Assembly: GCA_949357655.1 (NCBI GenBank)
Contig: CASHTG010000019.1
Coordinates: forward strand, 186,001-250,000
Source: Parascedosporium putredinis
Lineage: Eukaryota; Ascomycota; Sordariomycetes; Microascales; Microascaceae
Length of the DNA stretch: 64,000 nt
Direction: 5' to 3'
This document shows, piece after piece, positions 40,469 to 52,155 of the stretch. Position 1 is the stretch's first letter; the number at the start of each line of letters is the position of its first letter. The position numbers and the translations under genes are program-made. The notes beneath the pieces are model-generated. The model searched no databases. It had not been told where the DNA came from and saw nothing but the letters and a program-made list of their open reading frames with translations.

Positions 40469-43352
40469 TCACAACGTGATCCTCTCCAGCGAGTACGCCT
40501 GCACCTTTTGGTTCATCAGGTGCGCCATCTCGCGCTGCGACCTCTTGACCACCTCCCCGCCCGCCACCACCTTCTCCCTCGACACGGGCTGCCGCGCCTT
40601 CATCCCCACGGGGAGCATGCTCGCCTCCGCCCGGTGTAGCTTGGGGTTGGCCCCGACCACGCCCGCCGCCAGGCCGTTCTCCCGCAGCGCCGCGCCGTAC
40701 CGCACCACCTCGCCCAGCAAGCCGTTGAGCTGCACCGCTTCCTCCAGCCCCTCGAGCGCCGCGCTGACCTCGAGCTTGAGCGCGCGCAAAAGTCGCCCGT
40801 CTCGGACTCCACCCGGGTCGACGACGACAGCGAGTCGCTCAGCAGCCAGCCCGTGGGTCCTACCGCGTCCACGCACCGCGATAAGAGGTTGGCGATGAGG
40901 CAGATGCTGTCGTCGGGCGGCGCCTCGGACAGAGCCTGCTGCTGCTGCTGCTGTTGCTGGCCCGCCGCCACGCCCACGTCCACGTAGCGCGACGTCCATG
41001 ATCCGCGCACCAGCTCCGCCCGGAGGACGAAGATGAGCGAAAAGATCTCGTCCGCCTTGAGGCATGCCCGGAGCGCCTTGACGACGGTCGGCGCCGAGTG
41101 TGTGCTGAGCTTGGCTAGTGCCGCCGTGAGGCCGTTAGCCCGCGTGCTATTCTGGTCGCCTAGGTGGTATTGCGTCGCCTCGATCTGCTGGTCCAGCTGG
41201 TCCAGCTCCATCCGTAGCTTCTCGTCCCCTTCCCCATTGCCCTTGTCGTGGGCTTCCTGCGTGAGCAGCTTGGGTGTCGCCTTGAGCGAGTCCCTGACGT
41301 AGTCCAGACTCCTCATCACCTCCCGGATACCCATCAGGAGCTCGTCCGGTCCGAGCTTCGTTGCCAAGATGTAGCTGACGAGTAGCTCCAGGGTGGGGTC
41401 AACCTCTGCCAGTCGTAGAACTAGCCCTTCCGCCAAGATGGCGTCCCGCACCTCGGGGCCCTGGTCCGTTCCTCGGAACGCCGCCCTGATGTTGCTCAGT
41501 GTGAAGTGTCCCGCTACCACCAAGTAAATGAACACATTGCTCCCCGCAAGCACTAGCTTCACCGCGTTATTGGCATCGTCCGACGTCGCGTCGAGGGAGA
41601 GCACTCGGCCGATCGCGTAGAGCACCCATCGCCTGTCCACGAGAGCGTACGAAAAAGGATTAGGAAGCCACTTCCAGTCGCGAAGGCCCTTGCCCTCGGT
41701 GCTTTCCTCGTCCTCTTCCTCGTTTGTCGCGAGCGCCACCTGGAACTTGTTCGCGAGAAGCTGCTCAAAGTCGGCCAGTTTCCCCTCTGCCAAAAGTTCG
41801 TCAGCCTTGTCCATCTCTTGGATACACGTAGCCATGTACGTGCCCGATATGGATCCGGGAAGGAGGGTAGAGAGCGCCGCGGACCGCAACTTCTTGTTGG
41901 GTCTAGCCGCCGGGGTCGAAACATCCTTGGGTGCGCCTCGTCCAATCGAGTCGATAAGCAGGCCGTCGGCGTAGGATCGCTTGCCCCCGATGCGGGAGGT
42001 ACAACCTGCACCGCAACGAGGAGGTTATCGTAGAGCCCCACGGCCACGTCTAGGCGGCGGAAATATGCGGAGAGTGCGTAAGCGGGCGTGGCCCGGTCAC
42101 CCGTCGGCTTAGACGCGATTTCGGAGAGATCTAGGGGAACCGTGGCCTGGAGGGAATGGAAGGTGGGATTGTAGACGGTGAGGTGGGTTGGCGATCCGGC
42201 CAGGATCGAGTGGCCGGAGAGTCGGAGGTAAGAAGTCGCCCCCTGCATGTGGATAGAATGCTTCACGGTCGAGATGGCCGTCGTGATGTTATACACCACT
42301 AGGTTGCTATCGCGCAACTCGAGTAGTGAGCCAGATTGAAGGTGCAATTTGTAGTCGCAGGGGCCCTCGACAGCAGAACCGGGCTTGTTAGGGATCGGCG
42401 TGACATGGAGCTGCAGCATCCGCTGCATCGAGGCCGCCGAATCGTCCGCGGGCAGGATCCCGATAACGGATAGCTGACGTTCCTGGACCCCATTCCTCAT
42501 CAAATGCGATACAAGCACCAGCGTGTCCGGGTTGGATTCTTGCAGCGAGTTCTTTTGGGGGAACGACGCCGTAAAGGCATCCGGTCGGCCCTCGAAGATG
42601 CCCTCGATAACATCCGTCGCAGAGGTCATGGACACGAGCTGGACGGTATACTCGGAGACGGGGGTCGACGTTTCGTCGCGCGATAGCCGACTCGCCGATT
42701 CCTTCCATCTCTGCTCCACCGTCTCTGGATCGAGCGAAATGATGTCGCCATTCGTGCAGATGACCAAGAGATTCCCTACCAAGCGGTGAGATCCGCTGGA
42801 ATCGGCGAAACTCGTGATGGCGTGGGATACCCCAATGTAGCGGATCGGCGACGGCGTCTTGATGTGGCGTGTCTTGGAGGTGGAGGTCGTCTTTCCCGCC
42901 CCGTCGACAATGTCACGGAAGAGTGTCAACGATTGGCCCGTGGGCTCTTTGGTCGCAATGTACGTGTAGCGCGCGATGCCCTGTCCCTTGGGTAGACGTA
43001 GTCTCAAGGAGATTGGCGAGCATGTGAAGGACTGCTGCGGCGGGATCGGGTAAGAGGTGATCAATCTAGAGGCGGAGACCTACAAAGAAAGCAAAGTTGA
43101 CAATGGTTAGTCAGGAACCCGAGGAGACGTTTGTAAAAGAAAGGGCCAGCCCTTTTCGGGGTCAATCCATACATCGTAAAGATTAGCTGCCTCCCCATTG
43201 ATGCCAACAACCAATTCCGGCCGTTTCCTCTTTCCGTGACTGGGGTTATGTCCGTAAACCTCGCCAACTACATAGGATCGCTTCGCCTGTCCGAGAGGTC
43301 GAGGAAGTTCGGCGAGAACATAGGGCTTCTGTATCTTGTAGTTCGCAGACAT
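40469..43352 (-). CDS. utp8: U3 snoRNA-associated protein Utp8 (t-UTP/UtpA subunit)
   Basis: Utp8 is a nucleolar subunit of the t-UTP complex that couples rDNA transcription to early 18S processing; in budding yeast it also acts in nuclear tRNA export. Exon 1 is 43352-43173 (60 codons, MSANYKIQKPYVLAELPRP to NLYD). The intron at 43080-43172 is 93 bp with a GACTAAC branch. Exon 2 opens VSASRLITSYPIPPQQSFTC. The N-terminal half has beta-propeller character (NLLVICTNGDIISLDPETVE, HSIHMQGATSYLRLSGHS). The C-terminal half is helical (MDKADELLAEGKLADFEQLL, VDRRWVLYAIGRVLSLD) and carries a polyglutamine run (40937-40961). It ends LMNQKVQAYSLERITL. Frame breaks near 42005 and 40793 are probably sequencing errors. 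Length is about 930 residues. It diverges from elg1. Confidence 0.85.
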
Positions 43353-44163
43353 GGTGACTGAGGGCCGGCGTGCGAAGCGTTTGGTCTTGTGTCCACACCC
43401 GCTTCCCTTTCTTCTATGAATCGAAAACCGGCAATCGCCCGGTCAATTCAACATCCAAGAGCGTATTTTCGGGGAATCGTTCCGTTCGGGCCCTGGTGGT
43501 TGGTATAGAAGCCGTCTGCCGAGAGTCGTGATGGCCGCTCTGAAGGTGATGGATATTGGACCCCAAAAAAGAAAAAGACCCAAAGCAAAAAAAAATCCCC
43601 ATGCGAATCCGGCGAAAAGAGGTGGAGGGGCTTTCACCGCCTTTGGTACAAATCTCATGTACCTTGCTCTGGTGCACAGACCAAGTGGTGGGGTCTTTGG
43701 CTGGCTTTGCTTGTCCCTGTGCGTGCTCTTCTGGTCAATTAAAGTGGAAGGCGCGTTAGGTAAGGAACTTTCAGACGCGACTCGACTCGCGACTTCATCT
43801 TCAACCCATCACCCAAATTCCGTGAATAAGCCAAATCCCATATCCCCAATTCAGGAGCTACACCCCAACAATTCTACAGAGAGAGAAGAGCCCTTTTAGC
43901 CTCCTCTTTTCCATTCTTACTGTGTATAACCAGTATTTTCTTTTCTCATACTTGTTTTTCTTTCCTTGCTATCTGGAATTCACGGCCCTAGACAATGCCA
44001 GCAAGTTTCTCTCCTGAGGAAGCCTAGTTTGCATCCCTTGTCACTGCTGGAGTGTGCTGGTGCAGGTATGGTCAAGTTCTATAGGTCATGGTGAAGAGGG
44101 AGGAATGAAGCTGGTATGCTAATCGTATCCTTTGGCCCTACAGGAGAACTCGAGCCTCTGCCA
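43353..44163. promoter_or_regulatory. Divergent promoter between utp8 and elg1
   Basis: About 810 bp separate the divergent start codons. The elg1-proximal part holds pyrimidine-rich stretches (43890-43970). No specific factor sites can be assigned with confidence. Confidence 0.5.
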
Positions 44164-47100
44164 ATGAGTACCCTCGCGTACCCTCCCATAGTTCCCCCAA
44201 TGGATGAGGAACAAGGCTCGAAAAGCTCCATCCCTTCTTCACCGGAGAGAAGGCCCCGACCCAGCCATTTCTCCCTCAGAATGGCGTGCCTGCCGATACC
44301 TCGTTAACGAGCTTGCCTGCGGCAGTCGATGGCCCGAGCAGCATGGCCAGTGATCTCAACCCCAAGGCCGATCGACCGAACAAGAGGAGGAAGACCACCC
44401 TCCTGACGAATAACACCGAGGACGAGGGCAGGCGGACGAAACGAAAGGTTACCGACCCTTTAAGCGGGCAAAATGCCGTAAATCTCGACATCACGCCGCA
44501 GGTTGCGGATCTACCCGCACCGATCCAGCCTATCTACCCGATGCCCACGATCTACTCCATGCCACCCCCGGTGCCGTCCTATTATCCCCCTCCAAGCTAT
44601 CCTAAGATCCCCGCCGAGTTCTTCACTGTTCCAGTACCTGCTCCAGACGTACATTTTCCAGGCATACACGATCCCGGCGTGCATTATCCAGGCGCACACG
44701 ATCCAGGTGTACACGATCCAGGCGTGCATTATCCAGGCGTGCATTATCCAGGCGTGCATTATCCAGGCGCACACGATCCAGGCGTGCATTATCCAGGCAT
44801 ACATTACCCAGGCGTACATTACCCAGGCGTACATTACCCAGGCGTACATGATCCAGGCGTACATGATCCAGGCGTGCATTATCCAGGCGTACACGATCCG
44901 GGCGTGCATTATCCAGGCGTGGTTTATCCCGGTGTACATGATACGGGCGTACATGATACGGGCGTACGTGATCCAGGCGTACATTATCCAGGCATACCTA
45001 TTGCGAGCGTACCTGTTCCAAGCATATCTTTGCCAAACACGCCTGCTACAGGAGCGCCTACCATCTTACCAACCCCCGAGCCATCGGCAGAGCCGAAATC
45101 AAAAAGGTTATCAAGTTCAACCCAAAGACGGGTACCCTCGGATCTCCTCCAAAGCCGAAAAACAAGCCAGAGCCGCTAGGGCCTAATACAGCTGGCACTC
45201 CCATGACGAAAAAGAAGGGAAAAAGAAGAGCTTCATAGTGGTTCTACAGTACGGGTGCGGCGACCAACCTACTCGGGCGAGACTAGGCCAACAAATTCAG
45301 CAAATCCTCTCTCAATCCCGCCAAACATCCTTCCCCCTCATCGCACCCAAGCCGACACCGAAAGTCCAAGCCACCGGGCCTCCCAACGGGACTCGAACGG
45401 GCCTCCGAAGGCCACGCATCCCTTCTTTTCTGGGAAACCCAAGAAGGCTGGCAACGCAGAGAGCTCGCCTGCTTCGGGGATACACCTGCCAAACCGCTAA
45501 AGCAGGTCATATTTTCTTCTACGCCATGCTCTCCCAAGCGGGCACGGGCCGCTCCTCCCAAGCAGGGCATCGCCTTTGGCATCAAGTCTGCGGGGCTCAA
45601 GGTCCCCGGCGCCGCCCTCCCCTTTGGCCGGCCCAGGGGATGGCGCACGTGCAACCCTTGGAGTCGTCTCCGGCCAGGCCAACGGTCCCTGGACAGAGTC
45701 TCTTCCCGTTGCGGAGGTCAAGGGTTACGCGGTTGGTCTCGCGGGGGCCGAATCTATTCTGCAATCCATTGTCAAAACATACGACCTCCCAGCAATCCTC
45801 ACGGCTCTCCGACAGGCGAACTCGTACGACATTCCTCGTCCACCTCCGGAGTTACGCTTACCCCACAAACATTTCGAGTCGGGTCCCAAGATTCAGCGTA
45901 GGATACGGCCCCAACTTAAAACGTACCAAGCCCCCTCTCGCTCGACGATAGTGGAGTCTAGCGAGGACGAACTTGGCCAAAACGTCCATCCCGTCATTGG
46001 CAAGCTTTTCAACTCTTTAAAGACGTCCCTTTCAGCATACGACCGGTCTGATTGCGAATCGTCATCCTGGGCGCAAAAGTATGCTCCCCAATGCACGGCC
46101 GAACTCCTTCAGCCAGGAAAGGAGGGCATACTCCTCAAAGAGTGGCTGCTAAACCTCAAGGTCCAATCTGTCGACACGGGTGCTGCGGAAACCAGTTCCC
46201 GTGGCAAAGGCTTCTGGGGCCGCCGAAAAAGAAGAAGAAGAGGTCGAAGCTAGACGGCTTCATCGTATCGAGCGAGGACGAGGCCGACGAACTCGACGAG
46301 ATTTCGGACGCGGACAACGAGTGGATGTCGCCGCGCAAGGAAACGGCAAAGACGGTGATCCGCACCGGGGATTTGGCGGCCAAGGCCAAGGAAGCCCGGT
46401 TAACGAATGCCATCGTCATCAGCGGTCCCCACGGTTGCGGAAAGACGGCGGCCGTCTACGCTATTGCCAAAGAGCTCGACTATGAGGTCTTTGAGATCAA
46501 TGCCAGCAGCAGGCGCAGTGGGAAGGACGTGATTGAAAAAGTGGGCGACATGACGCGCAATCACCTCGTCCAGCAACAACGCAACGGGGAAGAATGCGGG
46601 TGACGGCACCGATACCGAAGCTGATGAGACAGCTGTGGATATCAAGTCGGGGAAACAGAGCACGATGGCGTCTTTTTCAAGCCCAAGCCCTCCGCCGCCC
46701 CGGCGACCCCGCGGCCACCTCAACAACAAAACCGAACCTGGAGGAACCTAAAGGCGAAGCAGCGACGCCAAAGGCGGGGCAGCCATCAAAGTCGCAGAAG
46801 CAGTCGCTGATCCTTCTCGAGGAAGTGGATGTGTTGTACGAGGAAGACAAGCAATTTTGGGTTACGATTATGACACTGATTGCCCAGTCTAAGAGACCAT
46901 TTGTCATGACGTGCAACGACGAGAACCTCGTACCTCTCCAGAGCCTCAGCTTGCACGGTATCTTCAGGTTTACCCCGCCACCCACCGACCTCGCGGTGGA
47001 TGCGATGCTCCTCATCGCCGCAAACGAGGGCCACGCTCTCGAACGACGACCGGTAGAGGATCTCTACCTCATGCGGTGCAAAGACCTCCGGGCCTCGCTC

Positions 47101-48548
47101 ACGGACTTGAACTACTGGTGTCAGCTAGGCGTGGGCGACAGGCGGGGCGGGATGGATTGGTTCTATTCCCGCTGGCCCAAGGGCTCGGATCTGGACGAGA
47201 GGGGGACGTGGTGCGCGTGGTCAGCGAAGGAACGTACCGAACCGGCATGGGCTGCTTCGCCCGGGACGTGGTGACGAGCTGCGCGACCGAGGCGGAGGTG
47301 GAAGCCGAGCTTGTGGATCAGACGTGGGAGTGGTGGGGAGTCGACTGCGATGGTTTCCTCGAAGTCAAGAACCCCAAGGCATTTCCCGCCAGACACCGGG
47401 AAGAGGGAGCGGACGCGGCCAAGGCCACGGCCACGGCCATGGCGCGAAAGCAGACACTTGCATCGCTAGACATGTACGCGGGGCTGATCGAATCTATGAG
47501 CGCGGCCGACATTCTCGCCGCCGGTGGATTCGGGCAGCGGTTTGATGTAAGTGTTTGGGAGATGAAGTAACGCTCCGAGTCCCTACCCTAATAGCGTCGG
47601 TGGCGGAGGTGGACAGACAGAGACAGACACGGGGTATGCTGACAATTTCTACGAACACAGGAATCGATCGACGCTACCCTCCCCGAGATCAATTCACGCG
47701 CACGAGACGACTTTACGCTCGGCCGCGCGGTCCTCGACGCGCCAGTGACGACACACCACTGCCCACTATCAAACCACATTTCGACAGCGACCAAGTGTCT
47801 AGCTCGTGCGGTGTTTAGGGACACGGCTCAACGGCGCCATCTCGCGCACGAGACGTCGGCGGCGGCCCCGCTCAACGAGGCGTCGGCCATTACCAACATA
47901 CGAGCCGCCGCGGACGGGCACCAGTCGCGCCACTCGATTAGTAGGATGGACATGGGCTTCGCCTTTGACCCCATTGCAGCCTCGGATAAGTTCCCCACGA
48001 GCGCGCTCGGGTACCTGGACCCGTCCGTCTTTGACCGCACGATGCGTCTCATCACGCTGGACGTGGCGCCCTACGTGCGGGCCATTGTCGCGTTTGACGA
48101 ACGCCTCAAGAAGGAGCGGCTACGGCTGGGGAACCTGGTGCTCCTCAACGAAAGCAGCACGCCGCTCTCCCAGCGCCCGGCCAAGAGGCAGCGGCAAACG
48201 AGAGCAGCGTTGTCGGCGCTGGAGGGCGGGCCGAGGAGCACGACGCGTCGGGAGAGGTACTTTTCGGTAGACCTCAATCCGTACCTGGTCATGAGGACGG
48301 GCGGGAAAGGGTGGCAAGACGCAGTGGATGAAATTATGGAGAAGGCGGCGCTCGAGGCGAGACTCAAGGAGGCCGCGGTCGATCAGGCCGCCGCTGCGTG
48401 GGTGTCGATGTCGTCGCCGTCGCCTGGGTCGGTATTGGGTTCCGAGAGGAGGGGCCGCCCGCCTCGCTTGTGGTGGAGGGGCGGGTGCTGTGACGCATAT
48501 GGGTACACAGAATGCACCCAACATGTAGTATGGAAAGGGAAGTGCTAG
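44164..48548 (+). CDS. elg1: Elg1, large subunit of the PCNA-unloading RFC-like complex (AAA+ ATPase)
   Basis: Elg1 with Rfc2-5 unloads PCNA from chromatin after replication. The AAA+ module is unmistakable: Walker A GPHGCGKT in NAIVISGPHGCGKTAAVYAI, then EVFEINASSRRSGKDVIEKV, Walker B LILLEEVDVLYEEDKQFW, the sensor region RPFVMTCNDENLVPL, and the lid helices DLRASLTDLNYWCQLGVGD. C-terminal RFC-fold helices follow, spanning the intron at 47547-47660 (QRFD joined to ESIDATLPEI). The N-terminal region has a basic KRRK patch, 23 pentapeptide repeats (44649-44993), VIKFNPKTGTLGSPP and the conserved IVVLQYGCGDQ-like strand. I chose ATG 44164; an in-frame ATG at 44116 is possible. Frame breaks occur near 44260, 45110, 45218, 45400-45700, 46230, 46590-46700 and 47205. 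The stop is uncertain: 48548 in the current frame, or 48491-48493 after one more shift. Length is about 1,400 residues. Confidence 0.9.
44649..44993 (+). repeat. 23 tandem 15-bp units encoding VHYPG/VHDPG pentapeptides
   Basis: The unit GTGCATTATCCAGGC and close variants run without interruption for 345 bp inside the elg1 N-terminal region. The encoded unit is [VAI]-H-[YD]-P-G, with a few variants near the end (VVYPG, VHDTG, VRDPG). Because the unit is a multiple of three and lacks stop codons in other frames, the repeat also reads open on the opposite strand. That reading is a shadow. Confidence 0.95.
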
Positions 48549-49094
48549 GCGGCACCACGCCGATCTCTCTCTCTCTCTGTCAAGGTAAACTTTTGAAGAG
48601 GGAGGTGGGAGGTGGGGGATTTGGAATTTTGGAGAGATTGGTAGTTATTGGTCTGGTCATACATGGATGGTAAAGAATATAAAGAATATAGACCACTTTG
48701 ACGCATGACATCACAGGCGCAGGAAAGGACCCAGGCTTCTGTCAGGCTTTCCTTTGTCTTTGCCTTTTTTTTTTTTCTCTAGGTAAGTCCTTGTCATTTC
48801 TCTTCCTTGTGCCTATCACTTTCGCGGCGTCAAAGATATTAAGGCTGCCTTGAATGAGTCCCAGTGCAAGGTGTGCACAAAGGTGCACACCGAAAAGTGG
48901 TAAAGGTTGGAAAGGAATTCGCCTTCTAAGAAGCTAAGGGTATATCTATGGATGTATTGCTTATTACTAAACAAGGCTAGGAAACAAAAATCAAACAAAC
49001 AAGGAAAAGCGACCTTCTAGAAGCAACAATAGTAATAGCACAATGGTAGTAGTAACAGTAAAGAGAGACAAAGAAACAAGACCCTTCAGATCCT
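48549..49094. other. Convergent spacer after elg1
   Basis: Spacer between the elg1 stop and the stop of the RS-rich gene. Contains a T run near 48766-48777 and AT-rich sequence. No coding frame; expected to hold facing 3' UTRs. Confidence 0.4.
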
Positions 49095-49989
49095 TTACAC
49101 CACACCACCCCATCTCACCCTCTTCCCACGCCACCCGGACCGCACCTGCTCGTCCACGTACACCGACGGCCTCACCACTTCCCGCTCCACGCTCTCCCGC
49201 AGCACATCGTAGACGCGTTGGCCCCTAGACTGATCTCTGCGTCTCCATCGTCTGCTACTACTACCGCTCCTACTACGGCTGCGGTGCAGAGGAGCAGCGG
49301 CGGAGGAGGAGGAGAAGCGGTGGCGGGGCGATTCGCGAGCAGTGCTTCGTCCGCGGGTGGGCGTGGTGATGTAGATGGGGCGATGGGCGGGGGCCGACGT
49401 GCCGTAGGCGTAGAAACGTTCGTCGACGAAAAAGTGCGGCGCGTGTGGGAGGGGAGGAGGAGGAGGCGGTGTCTTTTTGATATTGGTTGACTTGGCGCGG
49501 CGGGCGTCTTTGGAGCGGGAGCGTTGGCGGAGGAGAATCGTGGCGAGGCCAAAGGAGGCGAGGAAGGTCCCTGCCGTGTCGGCATCGTGCTTGCTGGCGG
49601 AGGACTTTCCCGGACGAGTTGCGCTCCTGCTCCGGCTCCGGCTCCGGCTCTGACTCCTGCTCCGGCTTCTAGCTGTACTCCTTCTTCGGCTTTTACTTCT
49701 GCCGTCCTCTTCCGCGCTCGTCCTCGGCCTCGTTCGCGCTCGGGCTCCCGAGCCCAGCCGTCTTGCGCTGCCCGACGCGGCGGCGGTGCGTCTTTATCTG
49801 ATCTTCCTCGCCTCTGGGGCGGGTCCTCCTCGCCGTCGGACGTTGTTTCGCTCTCGGGGGTCGGTCTCTGGCCGGGCTTTTGGCGTGCTTGGGCTGGAGG
49901 CTGGTGGGCTTCGGGTCTGGTTTGGCGTGGGGCGAGGGGTCGGATGTTGCCCCGGGGTGGCGGGACCGGCTTCTATTCTGGGATGGCAT
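49095..49989 (-). CDS. Arg/Ser-rich protein of unknown function
   Basis: The minus strand carries one coding path that changes frame once. The first part (from ATG at 49989, MPSQNRSRSRHPGATSD) is basic and Pro-rich to about GEEDQIKTHRRRVGQRKT. After one base shift near 49700 the frame continues as GRSKSRRRSTARSRSRSQSR, an RS dipeptide run at about 49619-49690, then DADTAGTFLASFGLATILLR, a proline run, HFFVDERFYAYGTSAPAHRP, RRWRRRDQSRGQRVYDVLRE and VYVDEQVRSGW before TAA at 49095-49097. This second part has no internal ATG near its start, so it is easily missed. The FVDERFYAY and YDVLRESVEREVV segments look conserved-like, but I do not recognise the family. RS dipeptides suggest a splicing or RNA-related role (inference only). 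Length is about 295 residues. Confidence 0.6.
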
Positions 49990-52155
49990 GGTTTGATTTG
50001 GTTTGTCTCGTTTTTCTTTTGAGTTGGAAAAAGGTTGCGGTTGGTTTGGGGGGTTTATATGGCGGACTGGCTTGCTGGGATGTGTTGCTGTGATATATAG
50101 ATCAGATGAGGAGAACTGTGTGCCTTTACTCTTCTTGTGTGATATTTCTAAGAGCGCAAGACTATGCTCAGTAACATATCACTTATAGGAAGGCAATCTT
50201 TGTTACGAAGAGAGAGAGAGAGAGAGAGAGAGAGCACCAGGTATATATATACAAGTTTGACCAAGGGATAAAAGAAGATGGGAACATGAGCCTCTACGCC
50301 TTACGCCTTACGCGTAACATACCCGCCCTCCTCTCTTACCCTCCTTCTCTCTTAAGCCATCGCGAGCGTCGCCATTGTGCGCCTCCATATGATCAAAGAG
50401 CCCTCCGCAGGCTGGGCCTCGTTCGCCCCTCCCATACAAAAAAGGGTCGGAGACAGACCCCGAGGACCAAGTAAATATTCTCCTATCCTTCTTCTCTCTT
50501 TTTTCATTTTTCCTTGGATGTGGTGGGGAGGACCCCTCCATTGTGTCACCCTATTTTTCTCATCCAAGATGGAGGGGAAAGGGAGGGCGCGCGGGAGGCG
50601 AGGAAAAGGGTGTAATAAAACAAGAGGCGAGAGATCGTACAGAAAGTGACGTCGGCAGCCCACCACGACCACCATCGACACTCTTCTACTTTGTCTCCCT
50701 CTCTTTTTTCTTTTTCTTTACTTCCATCTTATGCTCTAACTCGCACAACCAAGACAGCCTAATCGCAAAAAAGAGCGAGAGACGGAGATGTGGAAGTCGG
50801 AAAAGGATCATGATCCTCCCCTTGCGCAACGAATGCAAAAGTGTGCAAAGAGAGTAGCCATAGCTACTCCCTCACTTGCTATTGTCATTCTTCTTCTTCT
50901 TCTTCTTCTTCCTCGCCTTCATCTTCTGTACAACCCTTCTCCGCGTCCCGTGCTCCATTCCAACTCTCTGCGCCACGCCCAACCGCGCCCGAAAGCCTGG
51001 TGCCTGAAACCCGAAGCCTCATCTTGTCCGCCTCACTTCCACACATCAACTTATACACATCGTTTTTCAAGAGCCTCGTCTTGTCCTCCCCCCTTTTTCC
51101 CTGAAACGACATCTCGCGCTCTCGATGCGATCCCGCCAAGGTGTAAGCTAGATGTAAAAAAGAAGGAAAAAAGGAATTCTTCCCACGTTGCCCGCGATGC
51201 AACCACACCAGTTACCAGTTTCTCCCATCATCTCCCTCGCCAGTCACCGGCCCTCATGCCCGCCCGGAAATTCGCAGCTCGACGGCGACCGAAATCAGCC
51301 ACTGGCCTTTCCCCCCTTCCCCTTCCTCTACTAGCCGACATGAAGCTGCGTCCCCGGCGCACTACATGTATAACATATACGCTCACACACATATATAGAC
51401 ACACGCGCATGCATAACCCTCCCTTTGATAAGGGATCCTTGCGTCTCAGGTCGCCACGCAGAGCAATAGACTTCAGCATCCATGCCCGACACGTGAGGGA
51501 TGCCTAGTCCCAGTTTCACCATCCTTCGTCGTCACTACGGTCCATCTACCATGGCCGCGATGACAACACAAGAGACGTCGAAGCCCACCAATCTGAATCA
51601 ACTTACACAACATTTGAACATACACTTCACATGTACACAAAAGCGCGACTTTGATGTTTTTGTTCTTCATCATCAGGTACTGTTTGTATTGATGCTGATA
51701 TTCTGATAATGATGGCTTCTTGGTTTCCCACCTTTCCTTCCATTGCCATATCATTAACTCCTGTCAATGCAATGCTTTGTTTGAGAGACAAGCAACTATT
51801 CTAAGCGGCGTCAATGTCAGGAAACCTTTGTTCTAAGCCACAGGGCACTGTGATAAACCCGATCCGATTTGATGGAAAATAAAAAGACATAAGGGGCAGC
51901 AAGAAAGTCTGATGGACCCTGCCCCCATCGCACCCTTCGCCTGGGAAAACCCATCCCAATATTGAAATTGTCCTCCGACAAGGGCCAGATCCGTGCTGCA
52001 GTATGAAGACGGTCCGGTCCGTCTGCCCAAGATGCTAAGGATTTTCAATGCTATGCGGTCTGAGAGACAACAAGACCGAGTGTAGTGATATAGCTATGAC
52101 GGGGGAACAAGGGTAAAAGAGGGAGAAAGAAGAAAAAAAAGATACATTTAACGCC
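49990..52155. other. Gene-free region between the RS-rich gene and the cyclin gene
   Basis: The left part is the 5' flank of the RS-rich gene and includes an (AG)13 microsatellite at 50209-50234 and CT-rich tracts (50485-50520, 50695-50730, 50888-50915). The right part should contain the cyclin 3' UTR. No supportable gene on either strand. Confidence 0.4.
50209..50234. repeat. (AG)13 microsatellite
   Basis: Uninterrupted dinucleotide repeat of 26 nt, about 220 bp upstream of the RS-rich gene start. Confidence 0.9.

Noticed and set aside
44511..44984. Minus-strand frame made of YAWIMHAW-like repeats
   Set aside because: It is the antisense reading of the 15-bp repeat inside elg1.
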